Source: Methanosarcina spelaei (GTDB lineage: Archaea; Halobacteriota; Methanosarcinia; Methanosarcinales; Methanosarcinaceae). Taken from it: a stretch of 50,859 bases of DNA. The translations under genes and the position numbers were made by a program. The stretch is from positions 1 through 50,859 of the forward strand of contig NZ_LMVP01000013.1 in assembly GCF_002287235.1 (NCBI RefSeq), written 5' to 3'. Under the pieces are notes generated by a model that ran no database searches, was not told where the DNA came from, and worked only from the letters and a program-made list of their open reading frames with translations. This document shows positions 18,837 to 27,917 of this stretch, piece by piece; position 1 is the stretch's first letter, and every line of letters starts with the position of its first letter.

Positions 18837-19988
18837 TTGACAGATAGAAATCAATTTCTCAATGATGTTAATAAAATCGTTATCAAGATAGGTACTTCCT
18901 CAATTACAAAACAGAATTGTGACAGTACAAAAGAAAACTGCAGTATTGATCCGGCTTTTATGGAAAGTATCGCAGCCCAGGTCTCCGAGCTTCGAAGGCG
19001 CGGAAAAGAGGTAATTGTGGTAAGTTCGGGAGCAATAGGCGTAGGACTCTATGAACTGGGCATTGCCCCAAAACCTCGTGAAATTCCTATCAGACAAGCA
19101 GCGGCAGCAGTTGGACAGAGTATCCTTATGCAGTACTGGAGCGAAGCTTTTTCGAAACATGGGATAAAAGTTGCTCAGATCCTTCTTACTTATGACTTTT
19201 ACTCTGACCGGATATCCTACCTTAACCTCAGAAACAGTATTTCTACCCTTCTGGAATATGGGGTAGTTCCCATAATAAACGAAAATGACTGCACCTGTAC
19301 AAACGAGATTGAAGCAATCTTCGGAGACAATGACAAGCTTTCTGCAATGGTTGCAAGCAAAATCGATGCTGATCTCCTGGTTATTCTTTCGGATATCGAT
19401 GGTCTCTTTGACAAAAACCCAAAGATGCACGACGATGCCAGACTCATCTATCTCGTGGAAAAAATCACACCTGAAATTGAAAGCTATGGGGGTGACCCAA
19501 CAAGCTTCAAGGGTGTAGGGGGAATGAGGACCAAAATAAAAGCTGCAAAGATCTGTAGTATGGCAGGTTGTTACGTCTTGATTGCAAATAGCGAGATTGA
19601 GAACGTGCTTCTGAAAGTTTTGTCCGGAGAAAAGATTGGTACCCTATTCCTGGCTGAAAGGCATATCCAGAAGAACCGTGCTCGCTGGATCCTTCTTGCA
19701 AGGGCTTCGGGCACTATCCGTGTAGACGCAGGGGCAAAAGCTGCAGTCCTCGGAAAAAACAGCCTTCTTCCTGCAGGAGTTGTAGAGGTTGAGGGAAGTT
19801 TTGATAGGGGAGATGTGGTTAGATTAGAGTGTGAAGGCAGGGTCTTTGCGAAAGGAATCACAGACTATACTTCTGAAGAACTTATGAAGATAAAAGGAGC
19901 CCACACCGACGAAATTGAGGGTATTTTGGGCTATAGCAACTACAACAATGTAATAAAAAAAGAAAACGTTGGCATACTGGAAAACTGA
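18837..19988 (+). CDS. proB: Glutamate 5-kinase
   Basis: A 383-residue enzyme that phosphorylates L-glutamate with ATP, the first committed and feedback-controlled step of proline synthesis. N-terminal amino-acid kinase domain: VIKIGTSSIT, VVSSGAIGVGLYELG, INENDCTC, FGDNDKLSAMVA, LSDIDGLFDKNP, VGGMRTKIKAA. C-terminal PUA domain from about residue 285 (RVDAGAKAAVLGKNSLLPAGV). This two-domain form is usual in bacteria and methanosarcinas. The start is TTG at 18837, supported by GAGG eight bases before it. Confidence 0.97.
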   Translation: MTDRNQFLNDVNKIVIKIGTSSITKQNCDSTKENCSIDPAFMESIAAQVSELRRRGKEVIVVSSGAIGVGLYELGIAPKPREIPIRQAAAAVGQSILMQYWSEAFSKHGIKVAQILLTYDFYSDRISYLNLRNSISTLLEYGVVPIINENDCTCTNEIEAIFGDNDKLSAMVASKIDADLLVILSDIDGLFDKNPKMHDDARLIYLVEKITPEIESYGGDPTSFKGVGGMRTKIKAAKICSMAGCYVLIANSEIENVLLKVLSGEKIGTLFLAERHIQKNRARWILLARASGTIRVDAGAKAAVLGKNSLLPAGVVEVEGSFDRGDVVRLECEGRVFAKGITDYTSEELMKIKGAHTDEIEGILGYSNYNNVIKKENVGILEN

Positions 19989-20207
19989 ATTAAATCTCCA
20001 GCGTGTTCGAAGAACTAAACCGGATTTTTCGGAATTTATGAAGAATCCAATTAATTTCTTGTAGTTTGCAAATTTTATCAATCTATTAATTTCTTACAAA
20101 CTTATTTGGATTATAAAGTCCTTTTTAACTACTCAATATTACTTAAAAACACGTTTTGAGGCAATTGCCTCTATATTTGCATTTATTTTGGAAATAGGAG
20201 AAATTAT

Positions 20208-21026
20208 ATGGTAGATTATAACCGAAAGATAGGATTTATCGGAGCAGGAAAAATGGGCTCTGCTCTCATGCAGGGAATTATAAAGGCCGAAATTGTAAAA
20301 CCTGAAAATCTTGGTGCAAGCGATGTATACGAGCCTTTCTTGAACGATCTGAAAGCAAAGCTTGGCATAAATATATCTACTGACAATTCTGTTATCGTCA
20401 AGGCATCCGATATTCTTATCCTGGCAGTGAAGCCCCAGACTCTGGGTTCGGTACTTGAAAATCTTAAAGCTTACATAACTTCAGATAAACTTATAATCTC
20501 AATTGCAGCCGGTGTGCCTCTTGCTACTTACGAAAATGCACTTCCTGCTGGCACAAGAGTAATACGTGTAATGCCAAACATTGCAGCCACAGTTTCCGAA
20601 GCTGCTTCAGGCATTGCACCAGGTAAATATGCTACCTCCGAAGACATGAAAACTGCTCTTGAAATTTTTTCTGCGGTAGGTACCGCAGTTCAGGAGCCTG
20701 AATCCCTGATGGATGTCGTTACAGGTCTTTCAGGCAGCGGGCCGGCATTTATCTTTCCAGTGATTGAGGCAATGGCCGATGGGGCTGTCCTTGAAGGAAT
20801 GGATAGAAAAAGTGCCCTCACTCTCTCAGCCCAAACTGTACTTGGAGCTGCAAAAATGATGCTTGAGACAGGCATGCATCCCGGAGAACTCAAAGATATG
20901 GTTACTTCTCCTGCCGGGACTACCATTCAGGGTGTTCATGCCCTTGAAGAGGCCGGAGTCAGAGCTGCATTTATGAATGCAGTTATAAGGGCAACCGAAC
21001 GCTCAAAAGAGCTTGGGAAGAAATAA
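20208..21026 (+). CDS. proC: Pyrroline-5-carboxylate reductase
   Basis: A 272-residue NAD(P)H-dependent reductase that completes proline synthesis. The N-terminal Rossmann motif is IGFIGAGKMGSALMQGI. VIRVMPNIAATV and the C-terminal dimerisation domain with GLSGSGPAF and MVTSPAGTTIQGVHALEE match the family. Full length. The ribosome site AATAGGAG lies eight bases before ATG. It is downstream of proB by 219 bases. Confidence 0.97.
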   Translation: MVDYNRKIGFIGAGKMGSALMQGIIKAEIVKPENLGASDVYEPFLNDLKAKLGINISTDNSVIVKASDILILAVKPQTLGSVLENLKAYITSDKLIISIAAGVPLATYENALPAGTRVIRVMPNIAATVSEAASGIAPGKYATSEDMKTALEIFSAVGTAVQEPESLMDVVTGLSGSGPAFIFPVIEAMADGAVLEGMDRKSALTLSAQTVLGAAKMMLETGMHPGELKDMVTSPAGTTIQGVHALEEAGVRAAFMNAVIRATERSKELGKK

Positions 21027-21073
21027 ATTTATTTTCTTCATTTTTCTATTTTTTACTAGTTACATTTTACTGG

Positions 21074-21763
21074 TTACTTTTTACTATCTTTTTTAAAGCA
21101 CAAAAACCAGTCAAGACAGTACATGTTCTCTTCTGGTTTACCAATTCTTTCTTTTACTGCTTCCATCGAATTGGGAGCTGGAATAATAACATCGTCTCCA
21201 GGTTGCCAGTTAGCCGGAGTTGCGACTTTTTCGGCCGTATTTTTCTGCAGGGCGGTCACAATCCTTTTGATCTCCTGCATATTCCTTCCTGTTGACTGCG
21301 GATAGTAGAGTATTGTTCTTATTTTTGCCTCAGGATCAATAATAAATACGGCTCTTACAGCCTGTGTTGTTGAGGTTTTTGGCTGGATCATACCATATTT
21401 TTTTGCGACTTCCATCTTCAGGTCTTCGATCACCGGAAATTTGATCTCGAGATTTTTCATTCCTTTATATTCGATTTTCTCTTCTATTCTCTTAAGCCAG
21501 GCAATATGGGAGAACACACTGTCTATAGAAAGCCCTATAAGCTCAGTGTTCATCTCTCTGAATTCTTCCTGCATACTGGCAAAAGTCATGAATTCGGTAG
21601 TACATACTGGTGTGAAATCTGCAGGATGACTGAAAAGAATAACCCACTTACCTTTGTAATCCTCGGGGAAATTGATTTGTCCCTGAGTTGTCACTGCTGT
21701 AAATGATGGTGCATCATCTCCGATAAGAGGCATACGTATCTGTTCATACTCAACTTCTACCAT
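21074..21763 (-). CDS. Peroxiredoxin (archaeal Prx6-like thioredoxin peroxidase)
   Basis: A 229-residue thiol peroxidase that reduces hydrogen peroxide and alkyl hydroperoxides. The peroxidatic Cys lies in HPADFTPVCTTEF (about residue 54), and the C-terminal YCLDWFLCFKK carries two Cys spaced like the resolving pair of the Aeropyrum-type enzymes. AVFIIDPEAKIRTILYYP and TPANWQPGDDVI are family signatures. The ATG at 21763 is chosen for its AGGTGA site; an in-frame ATG at 21787 (after AAAGGA) would add eight residues. It is convergent with proC. The upstream region contains a short repeat. Confidence 0.95.
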   Translation of the reverse strand: MVEVEYEQIRMPLIGDDAPSFTAVTTQGQINFPEDYKGKWVILFSHPADFTPVCTTEFMTFASMQEEFREMNTELIGLSIDSVFSHIAWLKRIEEKIEYKGMKNLEIKFPVIEDLKMEVAKKYGMIQPKTSTTQAVRAVFIIDPEAKIRTILYYPQSTGRNMQEIKRIVTALQKNTAEKVATPANWQPGDDVIIPAPNSMEAVKERIGKPEENMYCLDWFLCFKKDSKK

Positions 21764-21787
21764 ATTTTCACCTATTTTTGAGCTCAT

Positions 21788-22247
21788 ACAGTTTCCTTTC
21801 GGGATCGAAAATTGAGTTCAATTTAGAAGGCTTTCCTCTTTCAATTTAGAAGGCCCTCTTTCAATTTAGAAGGCTTTCCCCTTATACGAGTTCGAAGGCT
21901 TTAACATTAAAAGCCTTTTCTTCCCTCAACCGTCCCCAAAATTATCTTATAGTTATTTTCATTGTTATATATCTGTTACGAGGAAGGAAAATAAGTTTAT
22001 TTTGTTAGGAAGATTCTCTTTAAAATTTTATTATCTTTTGGCTGTTATTTCTTTTAAAATAAATGCACAGTGCTTGTTTTTGGATCATTTTTCCATCAAA
22101 ACTTTTTATTTTTTTAAATTATGTGTTTTAATGTCTTTTTTTGAAAGATCCTCACACACTAACGTTTTATTTTTAAAAAAGAAGTGTTTTAATCCTCTAT
22201 TTTAGAAAATAATTTATGCTGGTAATCCTTTGTTATATGGGGGTTAA
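21788..22247. other. Divergent spacer between peroxiredoxin and DUF523 genes
   Basis: Contains the repeat at 21818-21902 next to the peroxiredoxin start and a strongly T-rich stretch (about 22000-22200) before the DUF523-DUF1722 gene. No RNA or ORF is supported. Confidence 0.45.
21818..21902. repeat. Direct repeat, unit about 23-27 bp
   Basis: TTCAATTTAGAAGGC followed by CTTTCC or CCTCTT occurs three times, with a fourth, diverged copy (GTTCGAAGGCTTT). It lies 30-140 bases upstream of the peroxiredoxin start, so it overlaps the likely promoter or leader. Confidence 0.75.
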
Positions 22248-23231
22248 ATGAGGGAGTTTGTTCGGCCAAAGGTTGTGGTTAGTAGGTGCCTTGGGTTTGA
22301 TCACTGTCGATACAACGGGAATATTATAAACAGTTCGATAGTGGCGAACCTCATGGAGTATGTTGATTTCCTGCCTGTCTGCCCGGAGGTGGAGATAGGG
22401 CTCGGTGTTCCAAGAGATACAGTAAGAATTGTTCTCGAGAACGGGGAAGAGCAGCTTATTCAGCCTGCAAGTGGCAGGAATATAACTGAGGCTATGAAGG
22501 CATTTTGCACTGATTTTCTCGGTTTCACAGGAGAGATTGATGGTTTTATTCTTAAATACAGGTCTCCTTCCTGCGGCATTAAGGACGTAAAAGTTTATCC
22601 GACCACATCGCTCAAGTCAGCGGTAATTGGGAAAACTTCAGGGTATTTCGGGAGGGCAGTCCTGAAAGAGTTTTCATATCTTCCTGTTGAGGATGAAGGA
22701 AGGCTAAGGAATGCTCGTATAAGAGAACATTTCATGACCAGAATCTTTATGCTTGCCGCTTTCCGAAAAGTAAAATCAGAAGGCAGCATGAAAGACCTTG
22801 TCACGTTCCATTCCGAAAATAAGTATCTGCTCATGGTATATGGCCAGGAGGAGCTCAAGAAACTGGGAGCTATTGTTGCAAATAAAGAAAGAAAAAACTT
22901 TAATGAACTGATCTCTGAGTACGAGAAGCATCTTTACAGCATCCTCTCCAGGCCTCCTAGGTACACTTCAATTATTAATGTACTCATGCATGCCTTCGGA
23001 CATTTTTCAGAGAAGCTCTCAAGCAAGGAAAAAACATTATTTTTTGACTGGATCCAGAAGTACAGGAACGGAAAAGCCTCTCTTTGCCCTACAATTAATA
23101 TCATCAGGTCATGGGCTATACGCTTTGAGGACCAGTACCTTATGAATCAGACCTTTTTTGAGCCCTATCCAGAAGGACTGATGGAAGTAGACTCTACAGA
23201 ATCCCACCTGAGGGAAGACCTCTGGAAATGA
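22248..23231 (+). CDS. DUF523-DUF1722 two-domain protein (YbgA-like)
   Basis: A 327-residue protein. The N-terminal DUF523 domain has VSRCLGFDHCRYNG, FLPVCPEVEIGLGVPRDTVRI and YRSPSCGIKDVKVY, giving four conserved cysteines (about 14, 20, 45, 109). The C-terminal DUF1722 domain (about 185-305) includes HSENKYLLMVYGQEELKKLG and HAFGHFSEKLSSKEK. The same fusion is common in bacteria and archaea, often near photolyase or nucleotide-metabolism genes; the DUF523 part probably binds a metal or Fe-S cluster. Function unproven. The transglutaminase-like gene follows after 36 bases. Confidence 0.88.
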   Translation: MREFVRPKVVVSRCLGFDHCRYNGNIINSSIVANLMEYVDFLPVCPEVEIGLGVPRDTVRIVLENGEEQLIQPASGRNITEAMKAFCTDFLGFTGEIDGFILKYRSPSCGIKDVKVYPTTSLKSAVIGKTSGYFGRAVLKEFSYLPVEDEGRLRNARIREHFMTRIFMLAAFRKVKSEGSMKDLVTFHSENKYLLMVYGQEELKKLGAIVANKERKNFNELISEYEKHLYSILSRPPRYTSIINVLMHAFGHFSEKLSSKEKTLFFDWIQKYRNGKASLCPTINIIRSWAIRFEDQYLMNQTFFEPYPEGLMEVDSTESHLREDLWK

Positions 23232-23267
23232 ACTCGTAATCTATGAAATTCTAGGTGGGAATAATTT

Positions 23268-24359
23268 ATGAAAAGCTTAACCGCTTTGTTTTATTTCTGT
23301 TTACTCATTTATCTGGCCGAGTTTATCTCAACCTGGTCCGACTCTGAAACTTCCATAGATTCCTATATAGGCGATGCTGGGGAGAATCTGATAGGAATAG
23401 ATATTGTAAATTCCGAGCCTTACAGTGCCTCGATAACTGAGGAGTCAGTAACTCCCGGAACGTTTTCCCGAACTTACTCCTGGGACTACGAAGGCTACAA
23501 CTGGCAGCTTACTCTGCCTCTTGACAATGAACTGTATGAAAAATATAAATCAAGGTCTCGAAACAGGGACTACGACCTGTTTGCTTCAGATCCATATGAT
23601 GATCGGTTAATTAAGGACATTGCAGAGGCTTTATCTTCTCTCTCCAAAGCTCACGGACTTGAAAAGTGTGAAATTCCAGGACTCTGCATTTCTTTTGTCC
23701 AATCGCTGAATTATACCTCGGATCTTGAAAGTTCGGGTTACGACCAATATCCTCGTTTTCCTTATGAAACTCTTTATGAGAATGGTGGAGACTGTGAAGA
23801 TACCTCAATTCTCTCCGTGGCAATTCTTCAGGAGATGGGTTACGATGCTGTCCTTTTAGAGCTCCCTGAACATATGGCTCTCGGGATAAAATCTAATACT
23901 GGGCAGCAGGGAAGGAGTTTCGAGTACGAAGGCAGTAATTACTATTATTTGGAGACTACAGGGAGTGATTGGCAGATAGGTGAAATCCCGGAGGTTTATG
24001 CAAACCAGCCTGTACATGTTGTCCCGGTCTACAGAAGGCCCATGATTAAGCTTGATTTCAAAGCCCAGTGTGCATTCTCAAAAAGAGAAGGGGTTGTTGA
24101 TGTTAATGTAACAGTAAGAAACCTGGGTTCGAAGAGAGCTGAAAACACAACCGTTTATGTTGCCCTTCAGGCTGAAGATAAGCTTTCTTTATGGGATGAA
24201 ATTGAGAGTTCTTCTATTACTATTGAGCCTGAAGAAGCTTTTAATTACACTGCAAAAGGCCTTACTTTTCCTGCAGGGGGAAAATTCAGGGTATACGTGC
24301 AGGCATCTGGAGAGGACATGGTGCCTGAAAACATAACCAGTGAATGGGCCATGATCTGA
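23268..24359 (+). CDS. Exported or membrane-anchored transglutaminase-like protein
   Basis: A 363-residue protein with an N-terminal hydrophobic segment (about 4-20) acting as signal or anchor. The central papain-like core has a candidate triad C176 (NGGDCEDTS), H202 (PEHMAL) and E229 (YYYLETTG). The C-terminal 100 residues (KRAENTTVYVALQAEDK...) resemble a CARDB/Ig-like domain. This architecture is frequent among methanosarcinal surface proteins, where such domains may cleave or cross-link proteins. The substrate is unknown. The start ATG follows TAGGTGGGAA. Confidence 0.8.
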   Translation: MKSLTALFYFCLLIYLAEFISTWSDSETSIDSYIGDAGENLIGIDIVNSEPYSASITEESVTPGTFSRTYSWDYEGYNWQLTLPLDNELYEKYKSRSRNRDYDLFASDPYDDRLIKDIAEALSSLSKAHGLEKCEIPGLCISFVQSLNYTSDLESSGYDQYPRFPYETLYENGGDCEDTSILSVAILQEMGYDAVLLELPEHMALGIKSNTGQQGRSFEYEGSNYYYLETTGSDWQIGEIPEVYANQPVHVVPVYRRPMIKLDFKAQCAFSKREGVVDVNVTVRNLGSKRAENTTVYVALQAEDKLSLWDEIESSSITIEPEEAFNYTAKGLTFPAGGKFRVYVQASGEDMVPENITSEWAMI

Positions 24360-24360
24360 G

Positions 24361-24674
24361 AACCCGGATTTCTGGCAGGCCTGTAAGAAAAGGGACTGCC
24401 GTAAAAAACCAACTTTAAGAGTTAACTTCTACCTGCAAACACAAGGAAATCCCAGATAAAATTAACATATGGAAATTTCGGATAAAATTCTGATCAACGA
24501 ACTTATCAATCCACGGTTACTTATTAACCACGAGTTACTTATAAATCGGATATCAGCAGTTTATTAATTGCAATCCTTTTAAAGGGATGAAAAGCTATAC
24601 TTAGAAATCGAATATAAATATAGTAGCGTGATAAATAGTAGTATGTTAAGCATTTTGAATTTAGGGGTGGTCAA
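24361..24674. other. AT-rich spacer before pspC-like gene
   Basis: No ORF or RNA recognised. It contains small direct repeats around 24485-24550 (CCACGGTTACTTATTAA / CCACGAGTTACTTATAA). The PspC-like gene has the ribosome site AGGGGTGGT. Confidence 0.4.
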
Positions 24675-24860
24675 ATGAATAAATTATATAGGTCAAAGAA
24701 GAACAGGATTATTGCAGGGGTATGTGGTGGGATAGGTGAATATTTTAAAGTTGATCCTACGCTTGTACGACTTTTATGGTTGCTCATTTCTATAGTGGGT
24801 GCGGGAAGCGGTTTAGTTGCGTACATAATTGCATGGATTATAATTCCTGAAGAGCCCTGA
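24675..24860 (+). CDS. PspC domain protein (61 aa)
   Basis: A 61-residue membrane protein consisting of a PspC domain only: KLYRSKKNRIIAGVCGGIGEYF, DPTLVRLLW, then one hydrophobic helix ending IIAWIIIPEEP. In bacteria PspC takes part in the envelope stress (phage-shock) response by sensing membrane damage; the archaeal role is not known. The start ATG has AGGGGTGG eight bases upstream. Monocistronic. Confidence 0.93.
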   Translation: MNKLYRSKKNRIIAGVCGGIGEYFKVDPTLVRLLWLLISIVGAGSGLVAYIIAWIIIPEEP

Positions 24861-25493
24861 AGGCTTTCGGTTTTATTTTTAAATAATACAAATTTCAAAT
24901 TTTTTTACAAATATCTTTTTTATATAGTCTAAAAAATCTCATTCCAGTCTGAGTTTTGCATTAATTGGAATCTGCTTCAGACTACATCTTGTTGTGATTG
25001 AAATAATAACAAAAAACGAGAGTTTTTTAGGTATTTGTAAAAAGAATGATCACTCAAAGGGCAATAATTCCTGAGTCAACGAAATTTAATGAAAAAAACT
25101 AAAGATGGAGATCGAAATGTAAAATCCGGTGAAAAGAAAAATAGTGAAATCACCGGATTAACACAATTGAACTGAAAAATCAATAGCATCAGATCATTAA
25201 CCTTATAAAACATAACTTTAATCCATATTCTTTACTGTAATTGATTTTGGTTCTCAAGCGCGTAATTTCTATGGATTATGAAACTTACACTTAGTTTTTT
25301 ATCTAAAGTTATATGATCTGAGCTTTTATTCTTGTAATTATGTCTTTATTCCCGTAATTATAACATTTCTTCCCGTAATTATGTCTTTATTCCTGTAATT
25401 AGAGCCTGTATTTCTATGATTAGAGCCTGTATTCTCATAATTATGTCTTTATTCTCATAATTAGAGCCTGTACTCCCGCAGTTGTTATCTCAC
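24861..25493. other. 633-base spacer with repeat array before the transport island
   Basis: No gene supported. The repeat array (25325-25486) abuts the 3' end of the first island methyltransferase gene, which is transcribed toward it. The rest is AT-rich. Confidence 0.5.
25325..25486. repeat. Interspersed tandem repeat, unit about 22-24 bp
   Basis: About seven copies of a unit TTATTCCCGTAATTATGTC or its variant with AGAGCCTGTATTC. The two sub-units alternate irregularly. It marks the left edge of the transport island. Confidence 0.75.
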
Positions 25494-26252
25494 TTACCTG
25501 TAAGCAATTACACGGAACTTTTTTCCTTGATACCCATATCTCCAGAACTCAAGACGTAACGGACTGTTGCGGAAACAGTCCTTTGTCACCTCTACTTTTG
25601 AAAAACCTGCTTTCAGCAATAGTTCTTGATCATATTGCGGTCGCCTGTGCCGAATCATCGGCAGTTGCTCAAATCCGTTACCTACGGAACTATGCTGTTG
25701 TTTTTTTCGAGGTTTCCCCTCCATTAAGAGAGTAATCAGACCTGAGCTCAATTTCAGTACATGATAACGCAAAGACGACCGATCCCGCCTGTAATCGCCG
25801 TCATAAATGACGATTTTACCACCTGTTTTCAGCAGATTTTTCCACCTGATGAAAGCTTTCTCAGGGTCATAGAGTGTCCAAACAACATCACGTGATACTA
25901 TGGCATCAAGGCTGCCTTCCTTCTCCTTATCCAAAAGCACGGCGTCACTTTTATATATTTTTGTATTTGCCGCCTCTTTTTTGATATTGATTCTGGCACG
26001 CTTTACCATTCCCTCAGCACCATCGACAGATGTCACATTATGTTTTAGCCTGGCAAGCATGATTGTAAAAAATCCCGGTCCGCACCCGACATCAAGTACA
26101 TGCAATGGTTTTTCACCAAACACCAGACGAAGTTCGTCTTGCCAATGCTTCACGTCTTTTTTATTGCTTAGCTGTTTTTGAATTGCCTGGTCATATCCTC
26201 CGGCATCGGCAGACCAGGCTTTTTCAATATGTTCAAATACAGTTCCCGACAT
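25494..26252 (-). CDS. Class I SAM-dependent methyltransferase, island paralogue 1
   Basis: A 252-residue Rossmann-fold methyltransferase. The SAM-binding motif I is LDVGCGPGFF (about 54-63), motif II has SVDGAEGMVKRAR, and the later signature SRDVVWTLYDPEKAF..W..LLKTGGKIVIYDGD is shared with the three other methyltransferases of this island (31771-32520, 41207-41986, 42002-42754). It resembles the UbiE/Coq5-type fold, but no substrate can be assigned. The C-terminal half after about 165 is variable among the paralogues and probably binds the substrate. It lies 22 bases after the importer's binding-protein gene, with GAGGT before ATG, so it is the last gene of that operon. Confidence 0.88.
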   Translation of the reverse strand: MSGTVFEHIEKAWSADAGGYDQAIQKQLSNKKDVKHWQDELRLVFGEKPLHVLDVGCGPGFFTIMLARLKHNVTSVDGAEGMVKRARINIKKEAANTKIYKSDAVLLDKEKEGSLDAIVSRDVVWTLYDPEKAFIRWKNLLKTGGKIVIYDGDYRRDRSSLRYHVLKLSSGLITLLMEGKPRKKQQHSSVGNGFEQLPMIRHRRPQYDQELLLKAGFSKVEVTKDCFRNSPLRLEFWRYGYQGKKFRVIAYR

Positions 26253-26274
26253 GCTTTTACCTCTTTTTTACCTC

Positions 26275-27891
26275 TTACTTTGCTATGGTGATCAACTGCC
26301 ACTCTATGCCTTCATAGGTTGTCGGTGCAACTGTCACGTTTTGCAAGCGGGCATTATACGCATATTGTTTATCGGGATAGCACAGAGGAACAACAAGTGC
26401 TTTGTCATTGATCAGCTTAAATATCTGGTCATATTTTGCCTGACGCATTGCCTCGTCCTGCGTCTTAATGACCTCGTCAAGGTATGTATTTAACTGCGGG
26501 TCATACCAGCACACGGACGTGCTACCTTCGGCCTGATAAAACATGGAGCGCAAAAATCCGTGAGGATTCCATGAATCTTCATATGTGCGGTAAATAATCA
26601 TGTCGAAATCACGGTTTTTCCAGATCGCGTCATAGTAAGCCGAAGTGTCCAGTTGTTCAAGCTGAATATCAATTCCGACCTCTTTGCCAGCCGCCTGCAG
26701 GTACTCACACATGGATTTCCAGCTTGCATATTCCTCAGACTGGAAAACAAGCTTGAGGGACAGAGGCACACCGTTCTTATCAACGATACCATCCCCATCA
26801 CTATCCGTATATCCTGATTTGGCTAGCAGTTCTTTTGCTTTTTCCGGGTTATAAGAGTAGCCCTTACTGTTTTCATCAGTGACATACGGTACCGTGTCAG
26901 GTAAAATTCCCTTTGCAGCAACAGCGTCGCCTCCGAATATATTTTTCACAATGCTGTCTTTGTCTATTGCATAATTTAACGCAAGACGGACATTTTCCTC
27001 CTGCAGTACTGTATTTTCCTGATTTAGCATAAGGAAAAATCCCATTGTACCTTTAGCATTTTTAACGTCAAGATTTTTTGATGATTCAACGATTGATTTG
27101 CTTTCGGAAGGCAGATCGGCAAGAGAAAGGTCAGCTTCTCCGCTCTGAAGCGCCATAATTCTTGATTCGCCGTCAGTAACTTTTCTGATAGTTATCTTTT
27201 CAATATTCGGTTTTGTTCCGTAATAATACGGGTTGGGCACCATGACTACCTCTTCCTCAGGGACATAGCTCTTCACCATCCACTCACCTGTGCCAATCAT
27301 TTTTGCAAAGTTGCCTTTCGTATCAAATGAATTATCAGAAGCAATGCGGAAAGGCCGTGGGTAAGTCAGTTCGGTTAATACGGGATAGCAGTTTTCTTTA
27401 AATGTCAGCCTGACTGTATAGTCGTCTACTTTCTCCACATTTGTAAGCGGCGTGGAAAACTTCGTGGGGTCCCAGTGTTTTGCACTGCTTACCACGCTGT
27501 CCGCGTTAAAGTTGGTACCATCTGAAAATTTGATATCTTTACGTAAATAGAAAGTATATTGCGTTCCGTTATCGCTGATTTCCCATTTCTCAGCAAGTCC
27601 AGGCTCAATCACGCCGTCTTTTCCGTACTTGACCAGCGGTTCGTACACCATTTCATAAAGGCACATTTCCGTGCTGGACTCTATCGGGCTGGCGTCTTCG
27701 GGATTCAGTTTGCCTGAGATCATAATTGTAACTGAATCGGACCGATTGCTATCGCCCATAGCTGTAGTAGCTGAAGAACCAGAAGTTCCGTTCTGGGTAT
27801 CGTTTGACACTTGACTTGAAATGCATCCACTCATCAACAGCACCAGTGATAGTGCTGACGCAATAACTGCCCAGATATACTTTTTCTTCAT
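26275..27891 (-). CDS. Nickel/peptide-type ABC transporter substrate-binding lipoprotein (family 5)
   Basis: A 538-residue solute-binding protein of the oligopeptide/nickel family (SBP_bac_5). The N-terminal signal ends in a lipobox with C23 (LMSGC), so it is tethered to the outer face of the membrane. WEISDNGTQYTFYLRKDIKFSDG and the C-terminal MIIYRTYEDSWNPHGFL are typical; the latter resembles the NikA/CntA region (RT....DPH) that contacts a metal chelate. This makes a nickel- or other metal-chelate substrate attractive, but peptides cannot be excluded. Ribosome site GGGAG before ATG. In the operon it is fifth, after two permeases and two ATPases, instead of first. Confidence 0.88.
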   Translation of the reverse strand: MKKKYIWAVIASALSLVLLMSGCISSQVSNDTQNGTSGSSATTAMGDSNRSDSVTIMISGKLNPEDASPIESSTEMCLYEMVYEPLVKYGKDGVIEPGLAEKWEISDNGTQYTFYLRKDIKFSDGTNFNADSVVSSAKHWDPTKFSTPLTNVEKVDDYTVRLTFKENCYPVLTELTYPRPFRIASDNSFDTKGNFAKMIGTGEWMVKSYVPEEEVVMVPNPYYYGTKPNIEKITIRKVTDGESRIMALQSGEADLSLADLPSESKSIVESSKNLDVKNAKGTMGFFLMLNQENTVLQEENVRLALNYAIDKDSIVKNIFGGDAVAAKGILPDTVPYVTDENSKGYSYNPEKAKELLAKSGYTDSDGDGIVDKNGVPLSLKLVFQSEEYASWKSMCEYLQAAGKEVGIDIQLEQLDTSAYYDAIWKNRDFDMIIYRTYEDSWNPHGFLRSMFYQAEGSTSVCWYDPQLNTYLDEVIKTQDEAMRQAKYDQIFKLINDKALVVPLCYPDKQYAYNARLQNVTVAPTTYEGIEWQLITIAK

Positions 27892-27917
27892 TTTTCATTC
27901 TCCCTTTCTATAATGGC

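Noticed and set aside
22002-22205. T-rich ORF before the DUF523 gene
   Set aside because: Composition is that of a poly-T spacer (Phe, Leu, Lys runs); no ribosome site and no family resemblance.
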